Source: Actinoplanes couchii
Lineage (GTDB): Bacteria > Actinomycetota > Actinomycetes > Mycobacteriales > Micromonosporaceae
Assembly: GCF_016862075.1 (NCBI RefSeq)
Contig: NZ_BOMG01000014.1
Span: forward strand, 1 to 64,000
Reading direction: 5' to 3'
Length of the DNA stretch: 64,000 nt
Part shown: positions 33,964 through 43,961 of the stretch, in pieces
Position numbering within the stretch: the stretch's first letter is position 1
Layout of the letters: every line of letters starts with the position of its first letter
Translations under genes and position numbers: made by a program
The notes under the pieces: generated by a model
The model's input: only the letters and a program-made list of their open reading frames with translations
Told to the model about the DNA's origin: nothing
Databases searched by the model: none

Positions 33964-36171
33964 TCAGGCCGCCGTCCGCACCGCAGCCTCCCGCAATAGT
34001 ACGTCGATCACCTCGGGCGCCGACGGGCGGCCGAAGTGGTAGCCCTGCACCAGGGGACAGTCCAGCTCACGCAGCAGGTTCGCCTGCGCCGCCGTCTCCA
34101 CGCCCTCGGCCACCGCGAGCAGGTCCTGACTGCGCGCCAACTCCAGGATCGCCCTGGTCAGGCTCACGTCCTGGGGCCGCGGAGGGTCCTGGTGGCGGCG
34201 GATGAAGGACTGATCGATCTTCAGGATGTCGACCGGCAGGGTGTGCAGATACGCCAGTGACGAGTACCCGGTGCCGAAGTCGTCGATCGCGATCCGGATG
34301 CCGTAGGCGCGCAGAATCCCCAGCACATTGGTGTCGGAGGCGTCGATGAGCACCGATTCGGTGATCTCCAGCACCAGAGCGGCCGCCGGCAGCCCGGTGT
34401 CGGCCAGGATCCGCAGCACCGAATCGGCGAAACCGGGGTCGCGCAGCTGGTGGGTGGAGACGTTCACGGTCAGGTAGAGGCCGTGGTCGCGGTGCCAGAC
34501 GGCGGCCTGCGCGCACGCCAGCCGCAGCGCCCGCGCGCCGATCGTCCCGATCAGGCCGGTCTGCTCGGCCACCGGGATGAACTCGCCCGGCGGGATCAGC
34601 TCGCCGTCCTGGCGCCAGCGCATCAGCGCCTCCACCCCGGTGATCCGCCCGCTGGCGGTGTCCACCACCGGCTGGTAGTGCATGAACAGGCTGCCGTCGC
34701 TGATCGCCTGCCGCAGCCCGGCGGCGATCCGGGCCCGCTCGGTCTGTTCGGCCCGCAACGAGTCGTCGAACCGGGCGATCCCGCCGCCGGACTCCTTGGC
34801 CGCGCTCAGCGCCAGGTCGGCGTCGGAGAGCACCGCGTCGTTGCCGGGCACACCCCCGGCGACGCCGGCCCGCGCGGTCAGCGGGATACGCCTGTCGTCG
34901 ACCAGGAACGGCGCCGACCCGACCGCCTCGACCACCTGCTGGGCCAGCTGACCGGAATCGGTCTCCGGGCCGAGCAGGAAGCCGAACTCGTCGCCGCCGA
35001 TCCGGGCCACCATGTCCACCTGCGGGGCGAACAGCAGCAGCCGCCCGGCGACCTGGCGCAGCACCGCGTCACCGACCGGGTGGCCGTAGGTGTCGTTGAT
35101 GTCCTTGAACCCGTCCAGGGCGCAGAGGATCAGCGCGTACGGCCGGTCCCCGGCGACCGCCCGGTTCAGGCGCTCGGTGAGCAGGTCCCGGTTGGCCAGG
35201 CCGGTCAGCGCGTCGTGCCCGGCCCGGTAGGTCAGCTGCTCCTGCAGCTTCTGCTGCTCGCGCAGGGACTCCCGGGCCTGTTTGGCGCGGGCGCCGGCCA
35301 GCCGGGCCAGGCCGACGATCCGCAGCAGCAGCAGGCCGCTCAGCCCGGACGTCAGCAGGGCCGGCACCACCACCACGACGCTCGGGTTCGCCAGCGCGGG
35401 CAGCAGCGGGGCGGCGACCGCGGCGGTGTACATCCCGATCAGCGCGGCCCGGCCGGTGCGTGCGGTGCCGGCCCGGTACTGCCCGGCGGCCGGGTGCACC
35501 GCCGCGGCGACCACGAACACCCAGGCGAGCTGGACACACAGGTGGCAGAGGCCGCCGGGCTGGAACGGGCCGGTGCCCACCGAGCCGGTCGCGGCGTACA
35601 CCAGGTGCGCGCCGACCAGGGTCAGGGCCGCGGCGGCGAGCAGCCGGGCCGGGCCACGCCGCGGGTCGGTGAGATTGCGCAGCGCGGTGCCGACCAGCGC
35701 GATGTCGATCACCGCGTAGAGCAGGGCCAGCGACCGGTCGACCTGCTGGTAGCCGGGGTCGCCGAGGTACGGCAGCACGATGAACGACCAGGCCAGCATC
35801 GCCAGCCCGAGCACCACCGCACCGGCCTCGGCCGCCGATCCGGCCCGCCGCCGCCTGCCGAACTGGAAGGCCGCGGCGGCGAGCAGGCTGTACGGGACCG
35901 CGAGCGAGAGCCCCATCGGGGTGTTGGTGGGCTCACCGTCGTACAGGGCCCATCCGGCGGTCACCGCCAGCCCGGCGGTGACCGCCGCCAGCGCCAGCCA
36001 CCAGCTGCACCGGTGCCGGTTGGCGGTCCGCCACAGGACCATCACCCCGGCGGTCTGGAGCAGCAGCCAGAAGGCGGTGCTGTCCAGGGCACGGGCGGTC
36101 AGCACGGCGAGGACGCCACCCGTGAGGGTGTACTGCCAGGCCGGGACACGGGGGATCTGCACGTCCGCCAT
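33964..36171 (-). CDS. Membrane GGDEF-EAL cyclic-di-GMP enzyme
   Basis: A 735-residue protein. The first 300 or so residues hold about eight or nine hydrophobic helices (MASE-like membrane sensor). Then a GGDEF domain with intact [12 protein letters not shown], and an EAL domain with [32 protein letters not shown] and AEGVET all present, so both synthesis and breakdown of c-di-GMP look possible. The frame is open 300 codons upstream, but that part lies inside glgA; the ATG at 36171 begins the first membrane region. It is divergent from glgA with 69 bp between them. Confidence 0.93.
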   Translation of the reverse strand: MADVQIPRVPAWQYTLTGGVLAVLTARALDSTAFWLLLQTAGVMVLWRTANRHRCSWWLALAAVTAGLAVTAGWALYDGEPTNTPMGLSLAVPYSLLAAAAFQFGRRRRAGSAAEAGAVVLGLAMLAWSFIVLPYLGDPGYQQVDRSLALLYAVIDIALVGTALRNLTDPRRGPARLLAAAALTLVGAHLVYAATGSVGTGPFQPGGLCHLCVQLAWVFVVAAAVHPAAGQYRAGTARTGRAALIGMYTAAVAAPLLPALANPSVVVVVPALLTSGLSGLLLLRIVGLARLAGARAKQARESLREQQKLQEQLTYRAGHDALTGLANRDLLTERLNRAVAGDRPYALILCALDGFKDINDTYGHPVGDAVLRQVAGRLLLFAPQVDMVARIGGDEFGFLLGPETDSGQLAQQVVEAVGSAPFLVDDRRIPLTARAGVAGGVPGNDAVLSDADLALSAAKESGGGIARFDDSLRAEQTERARIAAGLRQAISDGSLFMHYQPVVDTASGRITGVEALMRWRQDGELIPPGEFIPVAEQTGLIGTIGARALRLACAQAAVWHRDHGLYLTVNVSTHQLRDPGFADSVLRILADTGLPAAALVLEITESVLIDASDTNVLGILRAYGIRIAIDDFGTGYSSLAYLHTLPVDILKIDQSFIRRHQDPPRPQDVSLTRAILELARSQDLLAVAEGVETAAQANLLRELDCPLVQGYHFGRPSAPEVIDVLLREAAVRTAA

Positions 36172-36228
36172 GGCACCGTGCCGGAGTTGCGGAAGGGTTG
36201 CGGCACGGGTCCCGTTCGGGAGTGTGGT

Positions 36229-36234
36229 TAAGCT
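36229..36234 (+). promoter_or_regulatory. -10 box for leaderless glgA
   Basis: TAAGCT ends 6 nt before the GTG at 36241. No ribosome binding site precedes the gene. Confidence 0.55.
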
Positions 36235-36240
36235 TCCATC

Positions 36241-37425
36241 GTGCTGCGTGCTGATCTCATCTCCCGTGAATACCCGCCGGAGGTCTACGGCGGCGCCGGC
36301 GTCCACCTCGAGTACCTGGCCCGTGACCTGCGTGCCCTCGCCGATGTGCGGGTGCACTGCTTCGGCGCTCCGCGGGACGAGGCCGGGGTGACCGCGTACC
36401 CGGAGCCGGCCGAGCTGGCCGAGGCCAACGCGGCGCTGCGCACCATGGGGGTGAATCTCGCGATCGCCCAGGGCTGCGCGGGCGCCGACGTGGTGCACAG
36501 CCACACGTGGTACGCGAACTTCGCCGGCCACACCGCGAAACTGCTGCACGGGATCCCGCACGTGCTCACCACGCACAGCCTGGAGCCGCTGCGGCCGTGG
36601 AAGGCCGAGCAGCTCGGCGGTGGCTATGCGCTCTCGTCGTTCTGTGAGAAGACGGCGATCGAGGCGGCCGACGCGATCATCGCGGTCTCCGGCGGGATGC
36701 GCCGGGACGTGCTGAAGGCGTACCCGACGGTGGACCCGGACCGGGTGCACGTGGTCTACAACGGCATCGACACCCAGCTCTACCAGCCTGATCCCGGGAC
36801 GGACGTCGTCGAGCGCCTGGGCATCGATCGCAACCGGCCCAGCGTGGTCTTCGTCGGCCGGATCACCCGGCAGAAGGGCCTGCCCTACCTGGTGCGGGCC
36901 TGCGCCGATCTGCCCTCGGACGCGCAGATCGTCCTGCTCGCCGGGGCGCCGGACACCCCGGAGATCGCCGCCGAGGTGGCGGCGCTGGTCGCGGACCTCC
37001 AGAAAACCCGGGACGGCGTGATCTGGGTGCAGGAGATGCTGCCCAAGCAGGAGGTCATCCAGGTCCTCACGCACGCCACCGTCTTCGTCTGCCCGTCGAT
37101 CTACGAGCCGATGGGCATCGTCAACCTGGAGGCGATGGCCTGCGAGACCGCGGTGGTCGCCACCGCGACCGGCGGCATCCCCGAGGTGGTCGCGGACGGT
37201 GAGACCGGCGTGCTGGTCCCGATCGAGCAGGTGCAGGACGGCACCGGCACCCCGGTCGACCCGGAGCGGTTCGTCGCCGACCTGGCCGCCGCCCTGACCC
37301 GGCTGATCACCGACCCGCAGCTGGCCGAGCGGATGGGTAAGGCCGGCCGGCGCCGCGCGGTCGAGAAGTTCAGCTGGGCCCGCATCGCCGAGGACACCCT
37401 CGACATCTACCGGACGGTGTTGTGA
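36241..37425 (+). CDS. glgA: Actinobacterial ADP-glucose glycogen synthase
   Basis: A 394-residue GT4-type glycosyltransferase of the actinobacterial GlgA/GlgM class (shorter than enterobacterial GlgA). It transfers glucose from ADP-glucose to glycogen, or makes maltose-1-phosphate in the GlgM-GlgE route. Motifs: SREYPPEVYGGAGVHLEYLA at the N terminus, DVVHSHTWYANFAG, VVFVGRITRQKGLPYL, and the GT4 nucleotide motif SIYEPMGIVNLEAMACET. Pairing with glgC supports the call; GlgA and GlgM activities cannot be separated by eye. The GHL10 gene overlaps it by 4 nt. Confidence 0.93.
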   Translation: MLRADLISREYPPEVYGGAGVHLEYLARDLRALADVRVHCFGAPRDEAGVTAYPEPAELAEANAALRTMGVNLAIAQGCAGADVVHSHTWYANFAGHTAKLLHGIPHVLTTHSLEPLRPWKAEQLGGGYALSSFCEKTAIEAADAIIAVSGGMRRDVLKAYPTVDPDRVHVVYNGIDTQLYQPDPGTDVVERLGIDRNRPSVVFVGRITRQKGLPYLVRACADLPSDAQIVLLAGAPDTPEIAAEVAALVADLQKTRDGVIWVQEMLPKQEVIQVLTHATVFVCPSIYEPMGIVNLEAMACETAVVATATGGIPEVVADGETGVLVPIEQVQDGTGTPVDPERFVADLAAALTRLITDPQLAERMGKAGRRRAVEKFSWARIAEDTLDIYRTVL

Positions 37426-39038
37426 CTTTTCTCCGCCGGCCGCCGGTGTGGGCGGCCCTCCTGCTGTCGGCCGGACTGTTCACGGTGGCGGTGCTCGGGC
37501 TGGGCCTGGCACGCGCCGCGTTCTACGACTCCCCGGACCAGCCGGCCGCCGATCGGATCGTGGTGGCCGAGCCGCCCGGCCCGGTCGAGCAGGGTGTCTG
37601 CGGCACCGTGCCGGTGCAGGCTCCCCGGGAGCTGCGCGGGATGTGGCTGACCACGGTCTACAACATCGACTGGCCGAGCAAGCCGGGGTTGCCCGAGGCG
37701 CAGGTCAAGTCGGAGTACCTGCGGTGGCTGGACCTGGCGGTCGCCCAGCGGCACAACGCGATCTTCGTGCACGTCCGGCCCAGCGGGGACGCGTTCTGGA
37801 AGTCCGAGTTCGCCCCGTGGTCGAACTGGCTGACCGGGAAGTTCGACGACACCGATCCCGGCTGGGATCCGATGCAGTTCATGGTCGACGAGGCACACCA
37901 ACGGAACCTGGAGTTCCACGCCTGGTTCAACCCGTACCGGGGCACCCAGCCGGCGCCGTCCGGGACCGGGACCGACCTCTCCAAGCTGGTGAAGGACCAC
38001 CCGCTGCTGGCGCATCCGGAGTGGCGGATCGCCTACCCGACCGGCAAGACCGGCCGGCTCTACTTCGACCCCGGTGTGCCCGAGGCCCGCAAGTTCGTCG
38101 AGGACGCCATGCTGGAGGCGGTGGAGAAGTACGACGTGGACGGTGTCCACTTCGACGACTTCTTCTACCCGTACCCGGAGAAGGGTGAGGATTTCCCGGA
38201 CGACGCCTCCTACAAGAAGTACGGCAACGGGAAGTCCAAGGCCGACTGGCGCCGGGACAACGTGAACACCCTGGTCCGCGAGATGCAGCAGCGGATCGCC
38301 GAGCTGAAGCCGTGGGTGAAGTACGGGATCAGCCCGTTCGGCATCTGGCGCAACGGCGGCGAGGGCTCGGACACCTCCGGCCTGGAGAGTTACAGCGCGA
38401 TCTACGCCGACACCCGCAAGTGGGTCCGCGAGGGCTGGCTCGACTACATCGTCCCGCAGCTGTACTGGACGATCGGGTTCGACAAGGCCGACTACGCCAA
38501 GACGCTGCCCTGGTGGACCGAGACGGTGAAGGGCACCGGCGTGCAGCTGTGGATCGGGATGGCCGACTACCGGGTCGGGGAGAAGGGCGACTGGAGCGAT
38601 CCGGGGCAGCTCGACCGGCAGATGGCCATGAACGACAAGTTCGGTGTGCAGGGGCAGGTGCACTTCAGCGCCAAGCAGCTGCGGCAGAACCGGCTCGGGT
38701 CGGTCAGCCGCTACGTGTCCAAGCACTACGCCGGCCCGGCTCTGCTGCCGCGGATGGCCCGGCTCCCGGCGACCCCGCCGGCGGCGCCGCAGATCACCGG
38801 GGCACAGCGCGCGGCGTCCGGGGCGGTCACCCTGACCACCGCGGCTCCCGGTGGCGGTGCGAGCTGGGCCCTCTACCGTACGGGGGAGAGCGCGGCGACC
38901 CTGGTGGCGACGGGCCGGGCGGGCACCGCGGTGGTCGATCCGAAGCCTCCGGCGGGTGCGGCGACGTACTGCCTGAGCGGACTGGACCGGTCCGGTAACG
39001 AAGGGCCGTTGAGCAGCCCGTTCACCAGCGCCGGTTAA
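37422..39038 (+). CDS. GHL10 (DUF187) glycoside-hydrolase-like secreted protein
   Basis: A 538-residue exported protein. An N-terminal membrane segment or uncleaved signal (about 10-33) precedes a GHL10/DUF187 TIM-barrel domain: ELRGMWLTTVYNIDWPSKPG, FVHVRPSGDAFW, EFHAWFNPYRG, YDVDGVHFDDFFYPYP with acidic residues expected in the active site, and YIVPQLYW. The last 90 residues look like a fibronectin type III-like domain. The GTG overlaps the glgA stop (GTGA), so it is co-translated with glgA although its product is outside the cytoplasm. Substrate may be a cell-wall or storage polysaccharide; this is inference. Confidence 0.88.
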   Translation: MTFLRRPPVWAALLLSAGLFTVAVLGLGLARAAFYDSPDQPAADRIVVAEPPGPVEQGVCGTVPVQAPRELRGMWLTTVYNIDWPSKPGLPEAQVKSEYLRWLDLAVAQRHNAIFVHVRPSGDAFWKSEFAPWSNWLTGKFDDTDPGWDPMQFMVDEAHQRNLEFHAWFNPYRGTQPAPSGTGTDLSKLVKDHPLLAHPEWRIAYPTGKTGRLYFDPGVPEARKFVEDAMLEAVEKYDVDGVHFDDFFYPYPEKGEDFPDDASYKKYGNGKSKADWRRDNVNTLVREMQQRIAELKPWVKYGISPFGIWRNGGEGSDTSGLESYSAIYADTRKWVREGWLDYIVPQLYWTIGFDKADYAKTLPWWTETVKGTGVQLWIGMADYRVGEKGDWSDPGQLDRQMAMNDKFGVQGQVHFSAKQLRQNRLGSVSRYVSKHYAGPALLPRMARLPATPPAAPQITGAQRAASGAVTLTTAAPGGGASWALYRTGESAATLVATGRAGTAVVDPKPPAGAATYCLSGLDRSGNEGPLSSPFTSAG

Positions 39039-39088
39039 CAAAGGTCGGTTTCGGGCTAATCGTTCCGATTGCGGCGTTAGCGTGAGCC

Positions 39089-39709
39089 GTGACCAGAAAA
39101 CATGCGCTCGCGCTCGTGCTCTCCGCAGTCCTGGTGATCGGATCACCCGCCCCGGCGCTCGCCGGGCCGGGTGATCCGGCCGGCAAACTGCTCACCGGCA
39201 CCGAGCTGCCCGCCGGGTTCACCCCGCAGCTGGACGCCATCGACGACCTGTTCGCCCGGATCCCGTCCGAGATCGCCTCCTGCGGCCAGAACAACCAGCT
39301 GCCGGCCGGCACCGTCTTCCGCGAGTTCGTCCGCGGCGCCAAGGACGAGGAACTGCTGGTCGAGACCCTGTCCACGCCCGGCGATCAGGATGCGCGGGCG
39401 GCGGTGGCGGCGTTGCGGTCCACGCTGCCGAAGTGCACCTCGTTCACCCGGGCGCCCGGCGACCTGCCGATGGAGCTGAAGTTCGCCGTCGCCAAGTTCA
39501 CCGGCGCCCCGAAACTCGGCGACGCCTCGGCCGGGATCGGCTTCGTGATGACCGTGCCCGAGATGGAACTCACCGTGAACGGGCGGCTGATCACCGTCGC
39601 CGCCCGCGGCAACCGGGTCACCCTGCTGCTGATGACCGAGAAGAAGCCGAAGATCGCCGACCTGACGGCAGCCGCCCGCGCCGCGGTCACCAAGGTCCTC
39701 AGCCGCTGA
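39089..39709 (+). CDS. Secreted protein of unknown function
   Basis: A 206-residue precursor with a signal peptide ending near PALA-GPG. The mature part contains LLTGTELPAGFTPQLDA, a pattern seen in secreted PknH-like/sensor-domain proteins of actinobacteria, and two cysteines (IASCG and PKCTS) that may pair. The GTG start is preceded by TAGCGT (39078-39083), 5 nt upstream. Its last 11 bp overlap the convergent ABC-F gene. No confident family. Confidence 0.75.
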   Translation: MTRKHALALVLSAVLVIGSPAPALAGPGDPAGKLLTGTELPAGFTPQLDAIDDLFARIPSEIASCGQNNQLPAGTVFREFVRGAKDEELLVETLSTPGDQDARAAVAALRSTLPKCTSFTRAPGDLPMELKFAVAKFTGAPKLGDASAGIGFVMTVPEMELTVNGRLITVAARGNRVTLLLMTEKKPKIADLTAAARAAVTKVLSR

Positions 39710-41321
39710 CCCGGCCGCCGTCCACGGTCAGACGGCGGTTCACGGTCACCGCCTCCAGCATCCGCCGGTCGTGTGTGACCAGCAACATCGTGCCGGTGTA
39801 CGACGACAGCGCCGACTCCAGCTGCTCGATCGCCGGCAGGTCCAGATGGTTCGTCGGCTCGTCCAGCACGAGCAGGTTCACCCCGCGCGCCTGCAACAGG
39901 GCCAGGGCCGCGCGGGTGCGCTCACCGGGCGAGAGCGTCGCCGCCGGGCGCATCACATGGCCGGACTTCAGGCCGAACTTCGCCAGCAGGGTACGCACGT
40001 CGGCATCCGGCCAGTCCGGGACCGCCGCCCCGAACGCCCGGGACAGCGGCTCACCACCCAGGAACAGCCCGCGCGCCTGATCGACCTCGCCGACCACCAC
40101 CCCGGGCCCGAGATGCTGGGCGCCCTCGTCCAGCGGCAACCGCCCCAGCAGCGCCGCGAGCAGCGTCGACTTGCCGGAGCCGTTGGCCCCGGTGATCGCC
40201 ACCCGGTCCGCCCAGTCGATCTGCAGCGTCACCGGGCCGAGCGCGAACGACCCCCGCCGGACCACCGCGTCGCGCAGGGTCGCCACCACCGCGCCGGCCC
40301 GGGGCGCGACGGCGATCTCCATCCGCAGCTCCCACTCCTTGCGCGGCTCCTCGACCACCTCCAGGCGCTCGATCATCCGCTCGGTCTGCCGGGCCTTGGC
40401 CGCCTGCTTCTCGCTGCTCTCACCGCGCATCGACTTGGCGATCTTGTCGTTGTCCGGCGCCTTGCGGCGGGCGTTGCGGACCCCCTTGTCCATCCAGCCG
40501 CGCTGCATCCGGGCGCGTTCGAGCAGGTCCTCCTTCTTGCCGGAGTACTCCTCGAATTCGTCCCGGGCGTGCTGCCGGGCCCGGTCCCGTTCCTGCAGGT
40601 AGGACTCGTAGCCGCCGCCGAACAGGTGCACCTGGTTCTGGGCCAGATCCAGTTCCAGGACCTTGGTGACGGTACGGGTGAGGAACTCGCGGTCGTGACT
40701 GACCACCACGGCGCCCGAGCGCAGCCCGGCCACGAACGCCTCCAGGCGGGCCAGCCCGTCCAGGTCCAGGTCGTTGGTCGGCTCGTCGAGCAGGAACACG
40801 TCATAGCGGCTGAGCAGCAGCGACGCCATCCCGGCGCGGGCCGCCTGACCGCCGGAGAGCGCGGTCATCGGCAGGTCCAGGTCGAAGCCCAGATCGGTCT
40901 CGGCGATCCGCTCGTCCAGGTCGGCGCCGCCCAGGTCGAGCCAGCGGTCCAGGGCGGCGGCGTACTCGTCGTCGGCGCCCGGCTTCTCCTCGGCCAGCGC
41001 GACCGCCGCGAGGTCCATCGCCTCCTGCGCGGCGGACACCCCGGTGCGGCGGCCCAGGAAGTCCCGCACGGTCTCGTCGGCGCGCCGCTCCCGCTCCTGT
41101 GGGAGATAACCCACGTTGGCGGTGGGCGGGCTCAGCGAGACGCTGCCGGACTCGGTGGGGATCAACCCGGCGAGGGTACGCAGCAGCGTCGTCTTGCCCG
41201 CGCCGTTCACCCCGACCAGGCCGATCACATCACCCGGCGCGACGACCAGGTCCAGTCCGCTGAAGAGGTTGCGGTCCCCGTGGCCGGCCGCGAGTTCCCG
41301 GGCGATCAGTGTTGCGCTCAT
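39699..41321 (-). CDS. ABC-F family ATPase
   Basis: A 540-residue soluble protein with two ABC ATPase domains and no membrane part: Walker A GVNGAGKTTLL and GANGSGKSTLL, signatures LSGGQAARAG and LSPGERTRAAL, Walker B VFLLDEPTNDLDL and LLVLDEPTNHLDL. ABC-F proteins act on ribosomes, either in translation control or in antibiotic resistance. The linker (about 250-320) is long, charged and rich in Arg/Lys, as expected for reaching the ribosomal P site. Whether it protects against a drug cannot be told from sequence. Divergent from the peptidase gene with 35 bp between. Confidence 0.93.
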   Translation of the reverse strand: MSATLIARELAAGHGDRNLFSGLDLVVAPGDVIGLVGVNGAGKTTLLRTLAGLIPTESGSVSLSPPTANVGYLPQERERRADETVRDFLGRRTGVSAAQEAMDLAAVALAEEKPGADDEYAAALDRWLDLGGADLDERIAETDLGFDLDLPMTALSGGQAARAGMASLLLSRYDVFLLDEPTNDLDLDGLARLEAFVAGLRSGAVVVSHDREFLTRTVTKVLELDLAQNQVHLFGGGYESYLQERDRARQHARDEFEEYSGKKEDLLERARMQRGWMDKGVRNARRKAPDNDKIAKSMRGESSEKQAAKARQTERMIERLEVVEEPRKEWELRMEIAVAPRAGAVVATLRDAVVRRGSFALGPVTLQIDWADRVAITGANGSGKSTLLAALLGRLPLDEGAQHLGPGVVVGEVDQARGLFLGGEPLSRAFGAAVPDWPDADVRTLLAKFGLKSGHVMRPAATLSPGERTRAALALLQARGVNLLVLDEPTNHLDLPAIEQLESALSSYTGTMLLVTHDRRMLEAVTVNRRLTVDGGRVSG

Positions 41322-41344
41322 CGCTTCTGATCCTAGATGGCCCC

Positions 41345-41350
41345 TAATAT
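41345..41350 (+). promoter_or_regulatory. -10 box for the leaderless peptidase gene
   Basis: TAATAT ends 6 nt before the GTG at 41357. There is no ribosome binding site. Confidence 0.6.
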
Positions 41351-41356
41351 CGACGT

Positions 41357-43120
41357 GTGCCGATCAGATTGCTGACCGTTCTGATGCTTCTCGCCGGATC
41401 CGTGGTGATCACCGCGGGCCCGGCCGCCGCAGCGACCGGAACCCAGCCGGTCCACGACTACTCTGCCGCGATCCGCGAGCAGGTCTGGGTGCAGTCGGCC
41501 GTCGACAGCGACGCCGACGGGAAGCCGGACCGGGTCGCGGTCCGGATCATCCGTCCCGCCACCGGCACGAGAGTGCCTGTCATCTTCCAGGCCAGCCCCT
41601 ACTACGCGGGACTCGTCGACGTCCCCAACCACGACGACGTCGACCGGGACGGGTCCACCCGGAAGTCGCTCGACTCCTCGAGAAGCGCGGACATCACCTT
41701 CGCCGGATATCTGGACAACTACTTCGTACCGCGCGGCTATGCGGTGGTCTTCGCCGACAGCCTCGGTTCCGGTGGCTCGGACGGCTGCCCCACGTCGGGC
41801 GGGCGCAACGAGACCCTCGGCATGAAGGCCGTGGTCGACTGGCTCAACGGCCGCGCCCCCGGATTCACCGCCGAGGGCCTGCCGGTACGGGCGGACTGGT
41901 CCACCGGCCGGACCGGCATGATCGGGGTGTCGTACAACGGCACGCTCCCGAACGCGGTGGCCGCCACCGGCGTGCGCGGCCTGGAGACGATCGTGCCGAT
42001 CGCCGGGATCAGCAGCTGGTACGACTACTACCGGTCCCACGGCGGGGTGGTCGCCCCCGGCGGCTATCAGGGCGAGGACACCGACGTGCTGGCCAGGGCG
42101 GTCCTGACCAGGGCGAATCCGGAAGTGTGCGCGGACGTCACGGCACACCTGGAACAGGAGCAGGACCGGGAGACCGGCGACTACAGCGCCTACTGGGCCG
42201 AGCGCGACTACCTGCGCGACGCCCACCGGGTGAAGGCGAGTGTGCTGCTGGTGCACGGGCTGCACGACTTCAACGTGCGCACCGGGCAGGCCGGGCAGTG
42301 GTGGGACGCGCTCGCCCGCAACGGGGTGCCCCGCAAACTGTGGCTGCACCAGGCCGCGCACACCGACCCGTTCCACATCCGCCGGGCCGAGTGGCTGTCG
42401 ACCTTGCACCGCTGGTTCGACAAGTGGCTGTACCGGATCGACACCGGCGTCACCCGGGAGCCGATCGCCGACGTGGAGGTGGCTCCCAACCAGTGGGTGA
42501 CCTCGGCGAACTGGCCGCTTCCCGGCTCCCGCAAGATCAATTTCAAACTCGGCGGCGGTACGTTCACCGACGACACCTCGCGCACCGCGGAGAGCCTGGC
42601 CGCCACTCCGGACAGCACCGATGCGAATCGGCTCGTCAGCCTCGGCGCGCCACTGACCAGGGACACCCGGCTCTCCGGCACCCCGGTCGTCACGGTCCGG
42701 GCCGGGCTGACCAGGAAGTCGCCGTACCTGACCGCGCTGCTCGTCGACTACGGGACCGCCGACCGTTTCGTGCGCACCCGCACCCGCACCGAGCAGGACT
42801 GCATCGGCCCCGGCATCGAGGGCGACCCCGGATGTTTCGCGCGCCGGGAGCACGTGACGGCGTCGTCGGACCACGAGATCGTCACCCGGGGCTGGATCGA
42901 CGTCCGTAACCGATTCTCGCCGTCGGTGACCACGCCGATCCGGCCGGGGCAGCCGTACACGTTCCGCTGGGACCTGCAGAGCACCGACCACGTGTTCGCG
43001 GCCGGTCACCGGATCGGCGTGGTGCTGATCTCCACCGACCGGGACCACACCCTGCGGTACCCGGCCGGCACGGTCGTCGACGTCCGTGCCGGATCGTCGC
43101 TGGAGCTGCGGCTGAACTGA
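41357..43120 (+). CDS. Secreted X-Pro dipeptidyl-peptidase-like hydrolase
   Basis: A 587-residue exported alpha/beta hydrolase of the PepX/cocaine-esterase (CocE) class. A signal peptide ends near AAA-TG. Catalytic Ser is in TGMIGVSYNGTLPNAV (GxSYxG), the Asp is probably in LLVHGLHDFNV, and the His in LHQAAHTDPF. A C-terminal jelly-roll domain (from about 390, ending HRIGVVLISTDRDHTLRYPAGT) is typical of the family. It removes X-Pro dipeptides or hydrolyses esters outside the cell. The last codons are duplicated just after the stop (43098-43145). Confidence 0.9.
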   Translation: MPIRLLTVLMLLAGSVVITAGPAAAATGTQPVHDYSAAIREQVWVQSAVDSDADGKPDRVAVRIIRPATGTRVPVIFQASPYYAGLVDVPNHDDVDRDGSTRKSLDSSRSADITFAGYLDNYFVPRGYAVVFADSLGSGGSDGCPTSGGRNETLGMKAVVDWLNGRAPGFTAEGLPVRADWSTGRTGMIGVSYNGTLPNAVAATGVRGLETIVPIAGISSWYDYYRSHGGVVAPGGYQGEDTDVLARAVLTRANPEVCADVTAHLEQEQDRETGDYSAYWAERDYLRDAHRVKASVLLVHGLHDFNVRTGQAGQWWDALARNGVPRKLWLHQAAHTDPFHIRRAEWLSTLHRWFDKWLYRIDTGVTREPIADVEVAPNQWVTSANWPLPGSRKINFKLGGGTFTDDTSRTAESLAATPDSTDANRLVSLGAPLTRDTRLSGTPVVTVRAGLTRKSPYLTALLVDYGTADRFVRTRTRTEQDCIGPGIEGDPGCFARREHVTASSDHEIVTRGWIDVRNRFSPSVTTPIRPGQPYTFRWDLQSTDHVFAAGHRIGVVLISTDRDHTLRYPAGTVVDVRAGSSLELRLN

Positions 43121-43145
43121 GCCGCTGGAGCTGCGGCTGAGCTGA
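43098..43145. repeat. 23-bp direct repeat duplicating the peptidase gene end
   Basis: CGCTGGAGCTGCGGCTGA plus five more bases occurs at 43098-43120, including the stop codon, and again at 43123-43145 with one mismatch. The second copy abuts the stop codon of the convergent phzF-like gene. Confidence 0.9.
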
Positions 43146-43961
43146 TCAGCCGATCGGGACGGCCGGGCCGCTGACCCGGACGCCGGAGACCGCGGGGTCC
43201 AGGCGGACGGTGATGCGGCTCGGCCGGCCCATGTCGTCACCCTGCCGCAGCGTGAGCACGGCGTCCGCCGGGACCAGCTCCAGCTCGCGCAGGTAGCCGC
43301 CGAGGGCCGCGGCGGCGGCGCCGGTCGCCGGGTCCTCGTAGACGCCGCCGACCGGGAACGGGTTGCGCACGTCGAAGGTGTCCGGCCCGGCCCGGAACAC
43401 CAGCTGCACCGTGGTCCAGTCCCGCTCGGTCATCAGCGACCGCAGCGCCGGCACGTCGTAGTCCAGGCCGGCGAGGCGCTCCCGGCTGGTCACGGCGATG
43501 ACCGGGTGGTACGCCCCACCGAACGCGACCCGGGGCGGCAGCTCCGGATCCAGGTCGGCCGCACTCCAGCGCAGCGCCGCCAGCAGCGCCGTCAGAGCGT
43601 CCCCGGGCAGGTCCGCGACGTGCGGATCCACGCTGGTCAGCGTCGCGGTCCCGGACTCGTCGACAAGCACCGGGACGTCGCCCGCGTTGGTCACGAACAG
43701 GTGCTCACCCGGGCCCAGGGCCACCGCGGTCGCCACCGTCGCGTGCCCGCAGAACGGGATCTCCAGCTGCGGGCTGAAGTACCGCACCCGGAACCGGCCG
43801 CCGTCCCGGGAGGTCACGAACGCGGTCTCCGAGTAGCCGACGTCGGCCGCGATCGCCTGCATCGCCGGGTCGTCCAGGCCGGCGGCGTCCAGGACGACAC
43901 CCGCCGGGTTGCCTCCCGCCGGGTCGAGGGTGAAGGCCGCGTACCGCGCAATGTCCGTCAT
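43146..43961 (-). CDS. PhzF family isomerase/epimerase
   Basis: A 271-residue PhzF-type protein with the diaminopimelate epimerase fold. Features are YAAFTLDPAGGNPAGVVLDA at the N terminus, the active-site Glu in ADVGYSETAFV, and the substrate-binding VRYFSPQLEIPFCGHATVATA and EDPATGAAAAALGGYL in the C-terminal half. PhzF relatives act in phenazine synthesis or unknown metabolism; no phenazine genes are near, so the role is unknown. The ATG at 43961 is preferred; an in-frame GTG 24 nt upstream is possible. Divergent from the MoxR gene. Confidence 0.92.
   Translation of the reverse strand: MTDIARYAAFTLDPAGGNPAGVVLDAAGLDDPAMQAIAADVGYSETAFVTSRDGGRFRVRYFSPQLEIPFCGHATVATAVALGPGEHLFVTNAGDVPVLVDESGTATLTSVDPHVADLPGDALTALLAALRWSAADLDPELPPRVAFGGAYHPVIAVTSRERLAGLDYDVPALRSLMTERDWTTVQLVFRAGPDTFDVRNPFPVGGVYEDPATGAAAAALGGYLRELELVPADAVLTLRQGDDMGRPSRITVRLDPAVSGVRVSGPAVPIG

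Noticed and set aside
36172..37074. N-terminal extension of the GGDEF-EAL protein
   Set aside because: It is the reverse complement of glgA, whose motifs are clear. The membrane domain begins at 36171.
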